Of a stretch of 64,000 nucleotides of DNA, positions 1 to 8,227 are shown in pieces. The notes beneath the pieces were generated by a model. The model was given only the letters and a program-made list of their open reading frames with translations, had not been told where the DNA came from and made no database searches. The stretch lies in NCBI RefSeq assembly GCF_006376675.1, contig NZ_VEWK01000012.1, positions 1 to 64,000 on the forward strand. The letters run 5' to 3'. A program made the position numbers and the translations under genes. Every line of letters begins with the position of its first letter. Position 1 is the stretch's first letter. Source of the stretch: Brucella pecoris (GTDB taxonomy: Bacteria; Pseudomonadota; Alphaproteobacteria; Rhizobiales; Rhizobiaceae).

Positions 1-110
1 TTCTCGCTGCTTCAATTCTAAGTCTCCTGTCAGTCTTGTCTAACAGAAGCCCTCCATTTTTGAAGGGGAAGTCCAGTACTATCGGGAACGCTGACGGGCT
101 GCATCTCTAT

Positions 111-169
111 GAATCCAAAAGCGGATTCCGGCTCCTCTAACTTACCTAACCTAGAATCCTTCGGATTCT
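111..169. promoter_or_regulatory. Two GAATCC/GGATTC hairpins upstream of the first gene
   Basis: Bases 1-215 hold no convincing gene. Two inverted repeats use the same half-site: GAATCC at 111-116 with GGATTC at 123-128 (6-base loop), and AGAATCC at 153-159 with GGATTCT at 163-169 (3-base loop). The second could be a terminator of a gene lying left of the window, or the pair could be an operator for the transfer genes that follow. No run of T follows, so I cannot choose between these readings. Confidence 0.3.
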
Positions 170-215
170 TGCTAACGCAACTCGTCGAAAATAGCTGCTG
201 TGGAGGAGTGCGCCG

Positions 216-695
216 ATGATGGTAGGCGCTTCCTCTCCCCGAACACAGGTCCAACTGACGTGGATAGCGAACCGTATCGAGCAGCGCATCCACTTCGGCC
301 GGATTGCTGAAGAAGAGCGCATTGACGGTCATCACCGTATGGTTAGCTTCGATCCCGGCGCAGTCTTTGCCTTCGTGAGATGGGCTGCGAACGATTACGG
401 TACCGTTGTTTCCCGCATTGACATTCTGCGCGCGGTCGCCCCCGGTGAGAATTACCAGACAGTACCAATGGTCTATCCCGGCGGCGAGATCCTGTTGCGT
501 ACTCATGGCTGGCCGAAGGTCGAAAAGGTGCTGCATGTCATCGAAGCGATTGAGCGGAGTGGCATCGACCCGGCGGACGTCGCGCCCGATCACTGGCGGC
601 ACATTCACAACCGTCTCACCGTCAACGAGCCATTCCGAGCCTACGGCCGCGAACAGCATCGCGCATGGTTGCTGCGTCGGGAATTTCAGCCATGA
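216..695 (+). CDS. DUF2840 domain protein of the conjugation module
   Basis: The 159-residue product matches, from memory, the DUF2840 family. Its genes sit directly ahead of traF in ICEs with an RlxS-type relaxase and Trb secretion genes; its function is unknown. The sequence shows no signal peptide or membrane segment, so it is probably cytoplasmic. The start at 216 is well supported by GGAGGAG at 202-208, with a second ATG one codon... offset only by the adjacent MM pair. The stop overlaps the next start (ATGA at 692-695), which implies translational coupling with the TraF-type peptidase. Its place at the head of the operon suggests a role in DNA processing or relaxosome assembly, but that is inference from position only. 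Confidence 0.8.
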   Translation: MMVGASSPRTQVQLTWIANRIEQRIHFGRIAEEERIDGHHRMVSFDPGAVFAFVRWAANDYGTVVSRIDILRAVAPGENYQTVPMVYPGGEILLRTHGWPKVEKVLHVIEAIERSGIDPADVAPDHWRHIHNRLTVNEPFRAYGREQHRAWLLRREFQP

Positions 696-1267
696 CCGCC
701 CGCCGCATGACACTTCTCGCAATGCTGGCGGGCACGGTGTTGATCGCGCTGCCGGTCTGGAAACCGCCCGCTGTCCGCGTGATCTGGAACGCATCGGCCA
801 GCGTGCCGCTCGGCCTCTACCGGATCGTTTCGTTGGATGTGTCAGAGGACGACCGTCTGGACGTCACCGACCTTGCGGTCGTTATGCCGTCCGACGACCT
901 GGCCGGCTTCCTTGACGAGCGCCGCTATCTGCCGAAGGGCCTGCCGCTTCTCAAGCGCGTGCTGGCACTTTCCGGAACAACCGTCTGCCGCAACGGCGCG
1001 GCGATCACCGCCTACGGCATGACCTACGGACAGGCCCGCGAGCGCGACGGCCAAGGCCGTCCGCTGCCCGTCTGGCAAGGCTGCCGGACGCTTCGCACCG
1101 GCGAAGCCTTCTTCATGAACTGGGACAGTCCCGACAGCTTCGACAGCCGGTATTTCGGGCCGCTTCCCCTCTCAACCGTCGTCGGTCGGGCAATCCCGCT
1201 CTGGACTACCGACGATCCCGATCCGGTCGCGGACAGTTTCCGCGAGCCGGTTTCCGACGAGCCGTGA
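692..1267 (+). CDS. traF: TraF-type S26 signal peptidase of conjugation
   Basis: The 191-residue protein belongs to the signal-peptidase family S26, TraF branch. In the RP4 system TraF matures and cyclises the TrbC pilin in the inner membrane. An N-terminal hydrophobic segment (about residues 5-20) would anchor it. The catalytic Ser is the one in the SVPLGLYR motif near residue 37. The general-base Lys lies in LLKRVLAL near residue 87, and the C-terminal box reads NWDSPDSFDSRYFGPL. I start it at 692 because that ATG overlaps the stop of the preceding gene. An in-frame ATG at 665 would only add nine unsupported residues. Its expected substrate, TrbC, is encoded at 23089-23442, far away because iron cargo splits the module. 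Confidence 0.88.
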   Translation: MTARRMTLLAMLAGTVLIALPVWKPPAVRVIWNASASVPLGLYRIVSLDVSEDDRLDVTDLAVVMPSDDLAGFLDERRYLPKGLPLLKRVLALSGTTVCRNGAAITAYGMTYGQARERDGQGRPLPVWQGCRTLRTGEAFFMNWDSPDSFDSRYFGPLPLSTVVGRAIPLWTTDDPDPVADSFREPVSDEP

Positions 1268-1302
1268 ACGGCTCGTTTCTTCAACCGTGAAAGGAACAGA
1301 TA

Positions 1303-1629
1303 ATGGTTCAGATTGGAACCTTCACCCACAAGGCAGATGGCTTTTTCGGCCGCATCCGCACGCTCACCCTCAACGCCGAAGTGACCATCCTTCCCATCGA
1401 TGAGACGGAAGCCGAGAACGCGCCGAACCATCGCATCTTCGCCGATGGCCTCGAAGTCGGCGCGGCATGGGATCGAACCGGCGAGCGCGCCGGGGCATAT
1501 CTCTCTGTTACCATAGACGATCCTTCCTTTGTCGAACCGATCCGCGCCCGCATGTTCGAGTCCGACACGAAAAAGGACACATGGAATCTGCACTGGACGC
1601 GCAAGACGCGGCGCGACGAACAGGCGTGA
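1303..1629 (+). CDS. DUF736 family protein
   Basis: This 108-residue protein is recognised as DUF736, a small conserved protein found between traF and the relaxase in many alphaproteobacterial ICEs and symbiosis islands. The start follows a good ribosome site (AAAGGAACAG just upstream). The N-terminal part (IGTFTHKADGFFGRIRTLTL) is the family signature. There are no membrane segments. Its biochemical function is not known; its position suggests an accessory role in DNA transfer. It lies 35 bases after traF and 236 bases ahead of the transglycosylase start chosen here, so it is probably in the same transcript. Confidence 0.83.
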   Translation: MVQIGTFTHKADGFFGRIRTLTLNAEVTILPIDETEAENAPNHRIFADGLEVGAAWDRTGERAGAYLSVTIDDPSFVEPIRARMFESDTKKDTWNLHWTRKTRRDEQA

Positions 1630-1865
1630 CCCTCATGCGCTGCCATCCTTCCTATCGCCTGTCAGGCTCACTCCCCTTGATCGATCGAACGCCGATCACT
1701 CCCCTCGACCCGATCGCCCACCGGGCGGCCGTCGCGCGCAGCGGCGGTCAGGGGCGACGGCTTGTTTTCCGGGAAATGGACACGTCTTGCGACGATGCCC
1801 GTCCGGAAAATGTTGGCCGGCGGCGAAGCCTTGCCCTTGACCAGAGCGAGCACGATGGCAGGCTG

Positions 1866-2642
1866 ATGGGCAATCGGGACGGCGGACCATGCGTCGCCGT
1901 TCCCGCGATCATGGCGCTGCTGATCGCAGCGACCATGACCGTCACGCTGCCATGCGTGGCAATGGCTGATCCTCTGGCGAACGATCAATCGTCGGCACGT
2001 TCTGTCGTGGCCGTCGCATCGTCCGATCCGTTGGCCGATCATATTACGGAGGCGGCCAAGCGCTTCGCCATTCCCGAACGCTGGATACGCACCGTCATGC
2101 AGGCCGAGAGCGATCATGATCCGCACGCCATCTCACCAAAGGGCGCGATGGGCCTGATGCAGATCATGCCTGCCACATGGGCGGAACTGCGCGGCAGATA
2201 CGGCCTTGGCGGCGATCCTTATGATCCCCGCGACAACATTCTGGCAGGCAGCGCCTATCTCGCGGAACTGCACAATCTCTATGGATCGCCGGGCTTCCTT
2301 GCCGCCTACAATGCCGGTCCCGGCCGCTACGAAAAGCATCTTGTCACCGGCGATCCATTGCCCGCCGAGACGATTGCCTACATGGCGAAGATCGTGCCGC
2401 AGATCGACGCGGACGCCGCCGTTGCTTGGCGCACGGCGGACCGTCCGGCGCGCTCCGAATGGTCTGTCGCGCCGCTCTTCATCGCCCGCGCAGCGGTTCA
2501 CGCTGGCGGCGACGTGACGGCGGCTGATCTTCCTTCTGGTCGCACATCCAGCACCAGTACGATCACCGACTTGTCGGCGCTCGCACCGCCGTCCGATGGC
2601 CTGTTCGTGCGCTGGTCCGGAAAGCAGGAGGCACGGCCATGA
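1866..2642 (+). CDS. Conjugation-associated lytic transglycosylase
   Basis: The 258-residue protein has a hydrophobic signal segment near its N terminus, ending around the AMADPLAND region, and a SLT/goose-lysozyme-type transglycosylase domain. Visible family motifs are the catalytic Glu in MQAESDHDP, then the SPKGAMGLMQIMPATW block and later AAYNAGPGRY. Such enzymes open local gaps in peptidoglycan so the type IV secretion channel can be built (the VirB1/TrbN role). The reading frame stays open back to 1467. I chose 1866 because it places the signal peptide at the N terminus, but an ATG at 1635 is possible. The stop overlaps an ATG at 2639 that opens a short dubious frame. Confidence 0.82.
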   Translation: MGNRDGGPCVAVPAIMALLIAATMTVTLPCVAMADPLANDQSSARSVVAVASSDPLADHITEAAKRFAIPERWIRTVMQAESDHDPHAISPKGAMGLMQIMPATWAELRGRYGLGGDPYDPRDNILAGSAYLAELHNLYGSPGFLAAYNAGPGRYEKHLVTGDPLPAETIAYMAKIVPQIDADAAVAWRTADRPARSEWSVAPLFIARAAVHAGGDVTAADLPSGRTSSTSTITDLSALAPPSDGLFVRWSGKQEARP

Positions 2643-2740
2643 ATTTCGTGGTGCCGGGTGGTCTGGTGAACGTCATCGTAGCTCGTGCGGGATGGTGGGG
2701 AGGGGCGGTGGCAACGTCCGATTTATGGCAAGATAAAAGG

Positions 2741-2826
2741 CCGCACATCGCGGCTTGGACGGTCGGTTGTTTTGATTGGCTTTTTTCCGGCTTTCCGCAC
2801 ATCGCGGGCCATAAGTGCGATGTGCG
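2741..2826 (+). other. Candidate origin of transfer (oriT)
   Basis: The 240 bases between the transglycosylase and the relaxase hold a dense repeat set. CCGCACATCGCGG occurs at 2741-2753 and again at 2795-2807. The second copy is also the left arm of a perfect 10-bp inverted repeat (CGCACATCGC at 2797-2806, GCGATGTGCG at 2817-2826, 10-base spacer). An ACCCTGAATT stretch follows directly. Direct repeats plus an inverted repeat beside a relaxase gene are the usual form of an oriT, and in ICEMlSym-type elements oriT is reported near rlxS. The exact nic site cannot be read from sequence alone. Confidence 0.5.
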
Positions 2827-2883
2827 CACCCTGAATTTATCGAATATTCTCAACGAAAACTGCACCTCGCAGCGCGTGACGCC

Positions 2884-4653
2884 ATGAGCCGGGACGACGA
2901 TTTCCGCGTCCGGCCTGGACGCATCCGTTCCAGCAAGGCCCAGCGGGCAAGGCCGTTCGTCGCGCAGGCGCTCGCCGCCGCGCAGAAGGCCGGCGGGCAT
3001 GTTTCCCGCTCCGGCAAGATCACCTCCGGCAAGGGCCGTGGACCGAGCTTTGCCCGTGGCCGCTTGGCGAGCATACGCGCCAATCGCCTCATCACCAACC
3101 GCACCCGCTTCTGTACGGTGAAGGCGCGTATCGTCCGCAACAAGGGCGATCGTGGCCCGCTGGCCCGCCACCTCAATTATCTCCGCCGCGAGGGTGTCAC
3201 CCGCGCCGCGAATGAAGTGAGCAATGGGGAGCGACATGATAAGGCCCGAATGTTCGGTCCCGAAACCGACAATGCCGACGCGAAGGAATTTGCCGATCGC
3301 GGCAAGGACGACCGGCACCATTTCCGGTTCATCGTCTCGCCGGAAGACGCTGCCGACATGGAAGACCTGAAGCGCTTCACCCGCGAGCTGATGGCGCAGG
3401 CGGAAAAGGATCTCGGCACGAAACTCGAATGGGTCGGCGTCGATCACTGGAACACCGACAATCCGCATGTGCATGTCATCGTGCGCGGCCGCACCGACGA
3501 CGGGCAAGACCTCGTGATCGACCGCGACTATATCAAGAGCGGATTGCGCGACCGGGCGCAGGATCTCGTGACGCTGGAATTGGGACCACGTACCGAGTTG
3601 GACATAAGCCGGTCGCTGGAGCGTCAGATTGAAGCCGATCGCTGGACGCAGCTCGACCGCCAGCTTGTCCGTGACGCCAACGAGCAGGGCATCATAGACG
3701 TTGCTCCGTCTCCGGATAAGCAGCCAGACGAATATTCCATCCAGAAGATCGGCCGGCTTCGTCATCTCGAACATCTCGGCCTGACTGAAAACATCGGCCC
3801 CGGTCAATGGATGATATCCGGCGACGCCGAAGCCACCTTGCGCGAGCTTGGGCTACGCGGCGACATCATCAAGCGGATGCACCGGGCTTTGACGGAACAG
3901 GGCATCGAGCGCGGCGCTGCCGATTACGTGCTGTCCGGCGAGACGCGTGGCGAGCCGGTCATCGGCCGGCTTGTCGAGCGCGGTCTTGACGACGAACTGC
4001 GCGGCACGGCCTTCGCCGTGGTCGATGGCGTGGACGGCCACACCCATCATATCCGTCTTCCTGACATTGAAGCGGCTGGCGACAGCGCGCAGGGTTCGAT
4101 TGTCGAACTGCGCTCTTTCGAGGATGCGAGAGGTGAGCGCCGTGTTGCGCTGGCGGTTCGTTCCGATTTCTCCCTTGAGGCGCAGACTACAGCCGACGGC
4201 GCCACATGGCTCGACCGCCAGCTTGTGGCCCGCGATCCGATCGATCTCGGTGGCGGCTTTGGGCTAGAGGTGCAACAGGCGATGGAAGCGCGGGCCGAAC
4301 ATCTGATCGAGGAGAGATTCGCACGGCGCGAGGGCGAGCGGGTTATCTTCGCTCGCAATCTTCTCGGCACGCTCCGCGAACGTGAACTGGACGCGCTCGG
4401 CGAAAAGCTCTCCCATGAACTGAACATGCCGTTCCGTGAAGCGGCGGCCGGGGAATATGTCGCCGGCACTTACAGCCGGCGTTTCACCCTGGCATCCGGC
4501 CGCTTCGCGATGGTAGATGATGGGCTCGGCTTCAGCCTCGTGCCGTGGACGCCTTCCATCGAAAAGCATATCGGCCAGCACATATCCGGCGTCGCCCGCG
4601 CTGACGGTGGTGTGGACTGGAGTTTCGGCCGCAAGCGTGGGCTAGGTCTATGA
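2884..4653 (+). CDS. rlxS: RlxS-type relaxase with DUF3363 C-terminal region
   Basis: The 589-residue product is a relaxase/mobilisation nuclease of the VirD2-like type followed by DUF3363, the architecture of RlxS in ICEMlSym-type elements. It should nick one strand at oriT and pilot it through the channel. A basic N-terminal region (residues 1-85) precedes the nuclease core. The metal-binding histidines lie in HHFRFIVSP and in the NPHVHVIVRG motif around residue 200. The candidate catalytic Tyr is in the LNYLRREG region near residue 99. The frame is open upstream to 2815. I start at 2884, where homologues begin and the oriT-like repeats end. It is followed by an inverted repeat and the 16-bp element at 4683, then traG. 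Confidence 0.87.
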   Translation: MSRDDDFRVRPGRIRSSKAQRARPFVAQALAAAQKAGGHVSRSGKITSGKGRGPSFARGRLASIRANRLITNRTRFCTVKARIVRNKGDRGPLARHLNYLRREGVTRAANEVSNGERHDKARMFGPETDNADAKEFADRGKDDRHHFRFIVSPEDAADMEDLKRFTRELMAQAEKDLGTKLEWVGVDHWNTDNPHVHVIVRGRTDDGQDLVIDRDYIKSGLRDRAQDLVTLELGPRTELDISRSLERQIEADRWTQLDRQLVRDANEQGIIDVAPSPDKQPDEYSIQKIGRLRHLEHLGLTENIGPGQWMISGDAEATLRELGLRGDIIKRMHRALTEQGIERGAADYVLSGETRGEPVIGRLVERGLDDELRGTAFAVVDGVDGHTHHIRLPDIEAAGDSAQGSIVELRSFEDARGERRVALAVRSDFSLEAQTTADGATWLDRQLVARDPIDLGGGFGLEVQQAMEARAEHLIEERFARREGERVIFARNLLGTLRERELDALGEKLSHELNMPFREAAAGEYVAGTYSRRFTLASGRFAMVDDGLGFSLVPWTPSIEKHIGQHISGVARADGGVDWSFGRKRGLGL

Positions 4654-4682
4654 GAAAGCCAAGGACAGCACACCGCAACGCT

Positions 4683-4698
4683 CAAGTATTTTTTCGAC
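4683..4698 (+). repeat. 16-bp element, copy 1, upstream of traG
   Basis: CAAGTATTTTTTCGAC occurs here, 104 bases ahead of the proposed traG start, and again exactly at 21955-21970 ahead of trbB. Just after this copy is an inverted repeat CGCCAG (4705-4710) / CTGGCG (4720-4725). Because the two copies sit in the leader regions of the two transfer operons, a shared operator or promoter element is the simplest reading. Confidence 0.5.
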
Positions 4699-4801
4699 AG
4701 TTTTCGCCAGATTGCGATACTGGCGTTCAATGCTGTTGAAATCATTGTGGAAATTCTTTTTCCCTGAATATGAACCCATGTTTGGAAGGGAGTTTCAACC
4801 T

Positions 4802-6820
4802 TTGTCGGCTACGCGCGTGCTCTGGGGACAAATCGCCGTTGTTCTGCTGATCGTGCTCATCGCGGTCTGGAGCGCGACGCAATGGGTCGCGTGGCGTCTT
4901 GGTTTCCAGCCACAGCTTGGCTCGCCCTGGTTCGAGCTTGCCGGTCAGCCCTTCTATCCGCCGCCCGCCCTGTTCTGGTGGTGGTATTTCTATGATGCCT
5001 ATGCGCCGAACGTCTTTCTCGAAGGTGGCGCGATTGCCGCATCCGGTGGCCTGATCGCCATCGCAGTCGCCATCTTCATGTCGATCTGGCGCGCACGCGA
5101 GGCGAAGGACGTCAAGACGTTCGGCTCCGCCCGATGGGCCGAGCGCGACGAGATCGTAAAGGCCAGCCTGCTTGGGGCTGACGGCGTGGTGCTCGGCCGC
5201 TACGAACAGGAATATCTCCGTCATGATGGTGCGGAGCATACGCTTTGCTTCGCTCCGACCCGATCCGGCAAGGGCGTGGGCCTTGTCGTACCGACGCTTC
5301 TGACCTGGCCGGGATCGGTCATCGTCCACGACATCAAGGGCGAGAATTGGGAACTGACTTCCGGCTTCAGGGCAAGGCATGGCCGCGTTCTACTGTTCGA
5401 TCCCACCAATTCGGCGTCTTCCGCCTACAATCCTCTGCTGGAGGTGCGAAAGGGTGAATGGGAAGTTCGGGACGTGCAGAACGTCGCCGATGTACTCGTT
5501 GACCCTGAAGGTTCGTTGGAAAAGCGGAACCATTGGGAGAAAACATCCCATTCTCTTCTGGTCGGCGCGATCCTGCACGTTCTCTATGCGGAGAAGGACA
5601 AGACGCTGGCGGGCGTCGCTGCCTTCCTCTCCGATCCCCGCCGCCCGATCGAGTCCACGCTGTCCGCCATGATGAACACACCGCATCTCGGCGAGAAGGG
5701 ACCGCATCCGGTTGTAGCCAGCGCTGCCCGCGAGTTGCTGAACAAATCCGACAACGAGCGATCCGGCGTGCTTTCCACCGCCATGAGTTTTCTTGGGCTG
5801 TATCGCGATCCCATCGTCGCGACCGTCACCAGCCGTTGCGACTGGCGGATTGCCGATCTGGTCAGCGAGGAGCGACCGGCAACACTCTATCTGGTCGTGC
5901 CGCCTTCCGACATTTCCCGTACCAAACCGCTTGTGCGTCTCGTGCTCAACCAGATCGGCAGGCGATTGACGGAAGACTTGCACGCCAAAGACCGTCGCCA
6001 CAGGCTGCTAATGATGCTCGACGAGTTTCCCGCGCTCGGCCGGCTCGACTTCTTCGAGAGCGCGCTTGCCTTCATGGCCGGTTATCAGATCAAGGCGTTC
6101 CTGATCGCGCAATCCCTGAACCAGATCGAAAAGGCTTATGGCGCGAACAATTCCATTCTCGACAATTGCCATGTCAGGGTGAGCTTTGCGACCAATGACG
6201 AGAGGACCGCGAAAAGGGTGTCGGACTCGCTTGGCACCGCGACCGAAATGCGTGCCATGCAGAATTACGCTGGACACCGCCTCGCACCGTGGCTGTCGCA
6301 TCTGATGGTTTCGCGCTCCGAGACGGCGCGGCCGTTGCTCACCCCCGGCGAGATCATGCAACTCCCGCCCGACGATGAGATTGTCATGGTCGCCGGCATT
6401 CCGCCGATCCGTACGAAGAAGGCACGATACTTTGACGATGCCCGGTTCAGGGAGCGTGTGCTTCCCGCTCCCATTAATGCGAATGCCGGACTTGCTCCCA
6501 AGCGGGATGACTGGTCTGCATTGAAGCCGCTCCCGGCCCCGCCGATTGGCAAGGGTAACGGCACGGCCAAGGGCAAGCCGGCCAAAGATGAGGCGGACAA
6601 GCAGGACGATGATGCTACCAATGCCGGCCTGCGCCGTGAACCAGGCCTTGAACAGCACAAGGACATAGCGCCGGAGCCGGAAAGAAAAACCGTCAACGAG
6701 TTTGATCCCGACATGGACGAACCGGAACGCGATGCCGTCACCAATCGGGTGCTTGCCCGCAACATGCGTCAGGTCGCGCGGCAGATTTCGATGGACCCCG
6801 GCGATGGGATGGAATTGTGA
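4802..6820 (+). CDS. traG: TraG/VirD4-type coupling protein
   Basis: This is the inner-membrane ATPase that links the relaxosome to the type IV secretion channel. Two N-terminal membrane helices (about residues 5-30 and 75-100) precede the ATPase domain. Walker A is PTRSGKGVG near residue 155, and Walker B is LLMMLDEFPALGRL near 405. The start is unusual: homologues begin at the SATRVLWGQ block, and here that block is preceded by TTG at 4802 with GGAAGGGAG at 4784-4792. ATGs at 4778 and 4712 are in frame but lack ribosome sites. The C-terminal 100 residues are charged and probably disordered. It is followed after 3 bases by the ribbon-helix-helix gene. Confidence 0.9.
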   Translation: MSATRVLWGQIAVVLLIVLIAVWSATQWVAWRLGFQPQLGSPWFELAGQPFYPPPALFWWWYFYDAYAPNVFLEGGAIAASGGLIAIAVAIFMSIWRAREAKDVKTFGSARWAERDEIVKASLLGADGVVLGRYEQEYLRHDGAEHTLCFAPTRSGKGVGLVVPTLLTWPGSVIVHDIKGENWELTSGFRARHGRVLLFDPTNSASSAYNPLLEVRKGEWEVRDVQNVADVLVDPEGSLEKRNHWEKTSHSLLVGAILHVLYAEKDKTLAGVAAFLSDPRRPIESTLSAMMNTPHLGEKGPHPVVASAARELLNKSDNERSGVLSTAMSFLGLYRDPIVATVTSRCDWRIADLVSEERPATLYLVVPPSDISRTKPLVRLVLNQIGRRLTEDLHAKDRRHRLLMMLDEFPALGRLDFFESALAFMAGYQIKAFLIAQSLNQIEKAYGANNSILDNCHVRVSFATNDERTAKRVSDSLGTATEMRAMQNYAGHRLAPWLSHLMVSRSETARPLLTPGEIMQLPPDDEIVMVAGIPPIRTKKARYFDDARFRERVLPAPINANAGLAPKRDDWSALKPLPAPPIGKGNGTAKGKPAKDEADKQDDDATNAGLRREPGLEQHKDIAPEPERKTVNEFDPDMDEPERDAVTNRVLARNMRQVARQISMDPGDGMEL

Positions 6821-6823
6821 GCC

Positions 6824-7252
6824 ATGCCACAGCGTCCCGACAAGAAACAGCGCCTCTCCGTTTATCTCGACCCCAATCTGAAGCGCCGTCTTGCGGATTT
6901 CGCGAAGCGGCGAGGGCAATCGGATTCCCTGATTGCAGAAGCTGCCATCGCGTCGTTTCTTTCACCCGATGCCGATGAGCGCAAGGAAGCCGCAATCGGC
7001 AAACGCCTCGACCGGATCGACCGCAGTATCCAGCGGCTCGAACGGGACGTCGGTATTGCCAACGAAGCGTTTGCCCTGTTCGTCCGTTTCTGGCTGAACT
7101 CAACTGCGTCCTTGCCGGAAACCGCTCAGGCCGCTGCTCGCGCCAAAGGTGGCCAGCGCTATGACAAATTCCTTGAAGCTCTTGGTCGCCGACTCGCCAA
7201 TGGGCCACGGTTCAGGCAGGAAGTGCCGGAAGATGTGGAAACAAGTCTCTGA
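6824..7252 (+). CDS. CopG-like ribbon-helix-helix protein
   Basis: The 142-residue protein starts with a ribbon-helix-helix segment (about residues 8-45, RLSVYLDPNLKRRLADFAKR) followed by a helical tail with a possible coiled coil around RLDRIDRSIQRLERD. Proteins of this kind lie between traG and trbB in many Trb-type ICEs, and they may act as relaxosome accessory proteins or regulators. The start is 3 bases after the traG stop. In the usual arrangement trbB would follow at once. Here the next 14 kb are iron-uptake genes, so this gene marks the left edge of the cargo. Confidence 0.78.
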   Translation: MPQRPDKKQRLSVYLDPNLKRRLADFAKRRGQSDSLIAEAAIASFLSPDADERKEAAIGKRLDRIDRSIQRLERDVGIANEAFALFVRFWLNSTASLPETAQAAARAKGGQRYDKFLEALGRRLANGPRFRQEVPEDVETSL

Positions 7253-7630
7253 AAACTTTTTTCGTTGCGGTCATGCAACAGTGCGTATGAAAACTGATGT
7301 GCGCCTACTACAATCTTCTATTTCACCGCTTGGATCCCTATCGGCCGTATCTCACGGAATAATATGAGTTTTATAGACAAGTTTTGAACAGAAGTTCAAT
7401 TCTCATTGAAATCTTTGCGAAAATTTAGCTTGCAAGGAAATTTCAATTGTAGCTAAAAAGATTGAAACTGTGGCTTCCGCTATGGAAAAGAGATTTTGTC
7501 GTGCGTGATTTGACCGAACAATTTTTCGGGGAGATGACAGAGGTCGTTGCGACGGCTTTCGCGTTTTTTCGTCGGTTTGCTTGTCTTTCCCGACACTGTT
7601 TCAAAGTGTCGGAGTGAAAGGCAGGCAGCA
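7253..7630 (+). promoter_or_regulatory. Intergenic region with phased TTGAA/TTCAA array and leader hairpin
   Basis: I see no gene in these 378 bases, which are richer in A and T than their neighbours. TTGAA at 7384, TTCAA at 7395 and TTGAA at 7406 alternate at exactly 11 bases, forming two overlapping 6-4-6 inverted repeats (TTGAAC/GTTCAA and TTCAAT/ATTGAA). One helical turn of spacing suits cooperative binding of a repressor such as a Fur/Irr/RirA-class iron regulator, which is inference. Closer to the sigma gene, CCGACACT (7590-7597) and AGTGTCGG (7605-7612) form a perfect hairpin in the presumed leader just before the ribosome site. Confidence 0.4.
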
Positions 7631-8134
7631 ATGAGTTGGGACATACAAAACCTGTTCCGGCGTCACGCCAAGGGAATAGCGAAGTCCCTGCATCGCAGGG
7701 GTATTAACGAGGATACGGCCGCTGACCTCACTCAGGATACTTTCCTGCGTGTGATTGCAACGCCTCCAGCCGACACCGCGCAGAACTACAATCCCAAAGC
7801 CTACCTCTATCAGGCCGCCCGTAATCTTGGTCTCAACCATCAACGGCGTGAAGCCTTGATCGTAACGGTTGCTCTTGACGACGAAGAAGCGGCCACTATT
7901 CAAGACCCGGCCCCTTCTCCCGAACAAGTCGTATATTCGCGGCAAAGCCTCATGCAGACCCATCAGGCGCTTTCTGAATTGCCGGAGAGGACGCGACAGG
8001 CTTTCGAGATGCACCGCCTGGGTGAGAGAACCATCGCTGAAGTTGCAGAAGAGCTTGGTATTTCGACCACGCGGGCATGGTCTCTCATCCGCGACGCATA
8101 CCGGCATCTGGTGGGGCGCGTGGACGCCTTCTGA
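7631..8134 (+). CDS. FecI-like ECF sigma factor
   Basis: The 167-residue protein is an extracytoplasmic-function sigma factor. Region 2 lies around residues 8-70 (including ADLTQDTFLRVI and YNPKAYLYQAARNL), and region 4 around residues 110-160 (LPERTRQAFEMHRLGERTIAEVAEELG), with no region 3. Followed by a FecR-type anti-sigma gene and a TonB receptor with a signalling domain, it should direct polymerase to the receptor gene when the siderophore is bound outside. ATG 7631 is preceded by GGAGTGAAAGG. The frame opens at 7547 but the region-2 start fits 7631. Two matching promoter-like sites ahead of fecR and the receptor are its likely targets. Confidence 0.88.
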   Translation: MSWDIQNLFRRHAKGIAKSLHRRGINEDTAADLTQDTFLRVIATPPADTAQNYNPKAYLYQAARNLGLNHQRREALIVTVALDDEEAATIQDPAPSPEQVVYSRQSLMQTHQALSELPERTRQAFEMHRLGERTIAEVAEELGISTTRAWSLIRDAYRHLVGRVDAF

Positions 8135-8153
8135 TTTATTTCATCCGAAAAGA

Positions 8154-8177
8154 GAAAATTTGCGCTGCTCGTTTGTA
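8154..8177 (+). promoter_or_regulatory. Probable ECF sigma promoter ahead of fecR
   Basis: GAAAATTT at 8154-8161, an 8-base spacer, then CGTTTGTA at 8170-8177. The same two boxes with the same spacing occur ahead of the TonB receptor gene (9221-9244). No other sigma-type motif of this form was noticed in the surrounding leaders. It lies 50 bases before the fecR start. Confidence 0.55.
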
Positions 8178-8227
8178 TTAATAAATAGAGGCAGGTGAGA
8201 TTCGCCGCTTCTGCCGAAAGGATACAG

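Noticed and set aside
30..794. 254-codon minus-strand frame
   Set aside because: It lies opposite the well-supported DUF2840 and TraF genes and shows no recognisable domain; it is a shadow frame in GC-rich coding DNA.
2639..2887. 82-codon frame starting in the transglycosylase stop
   Set aside because: Although its ATG overlaps the previous stop, the frame spans the repeat-rich oriT candidate and its product has no family features. The DNA repeats explain the region better.
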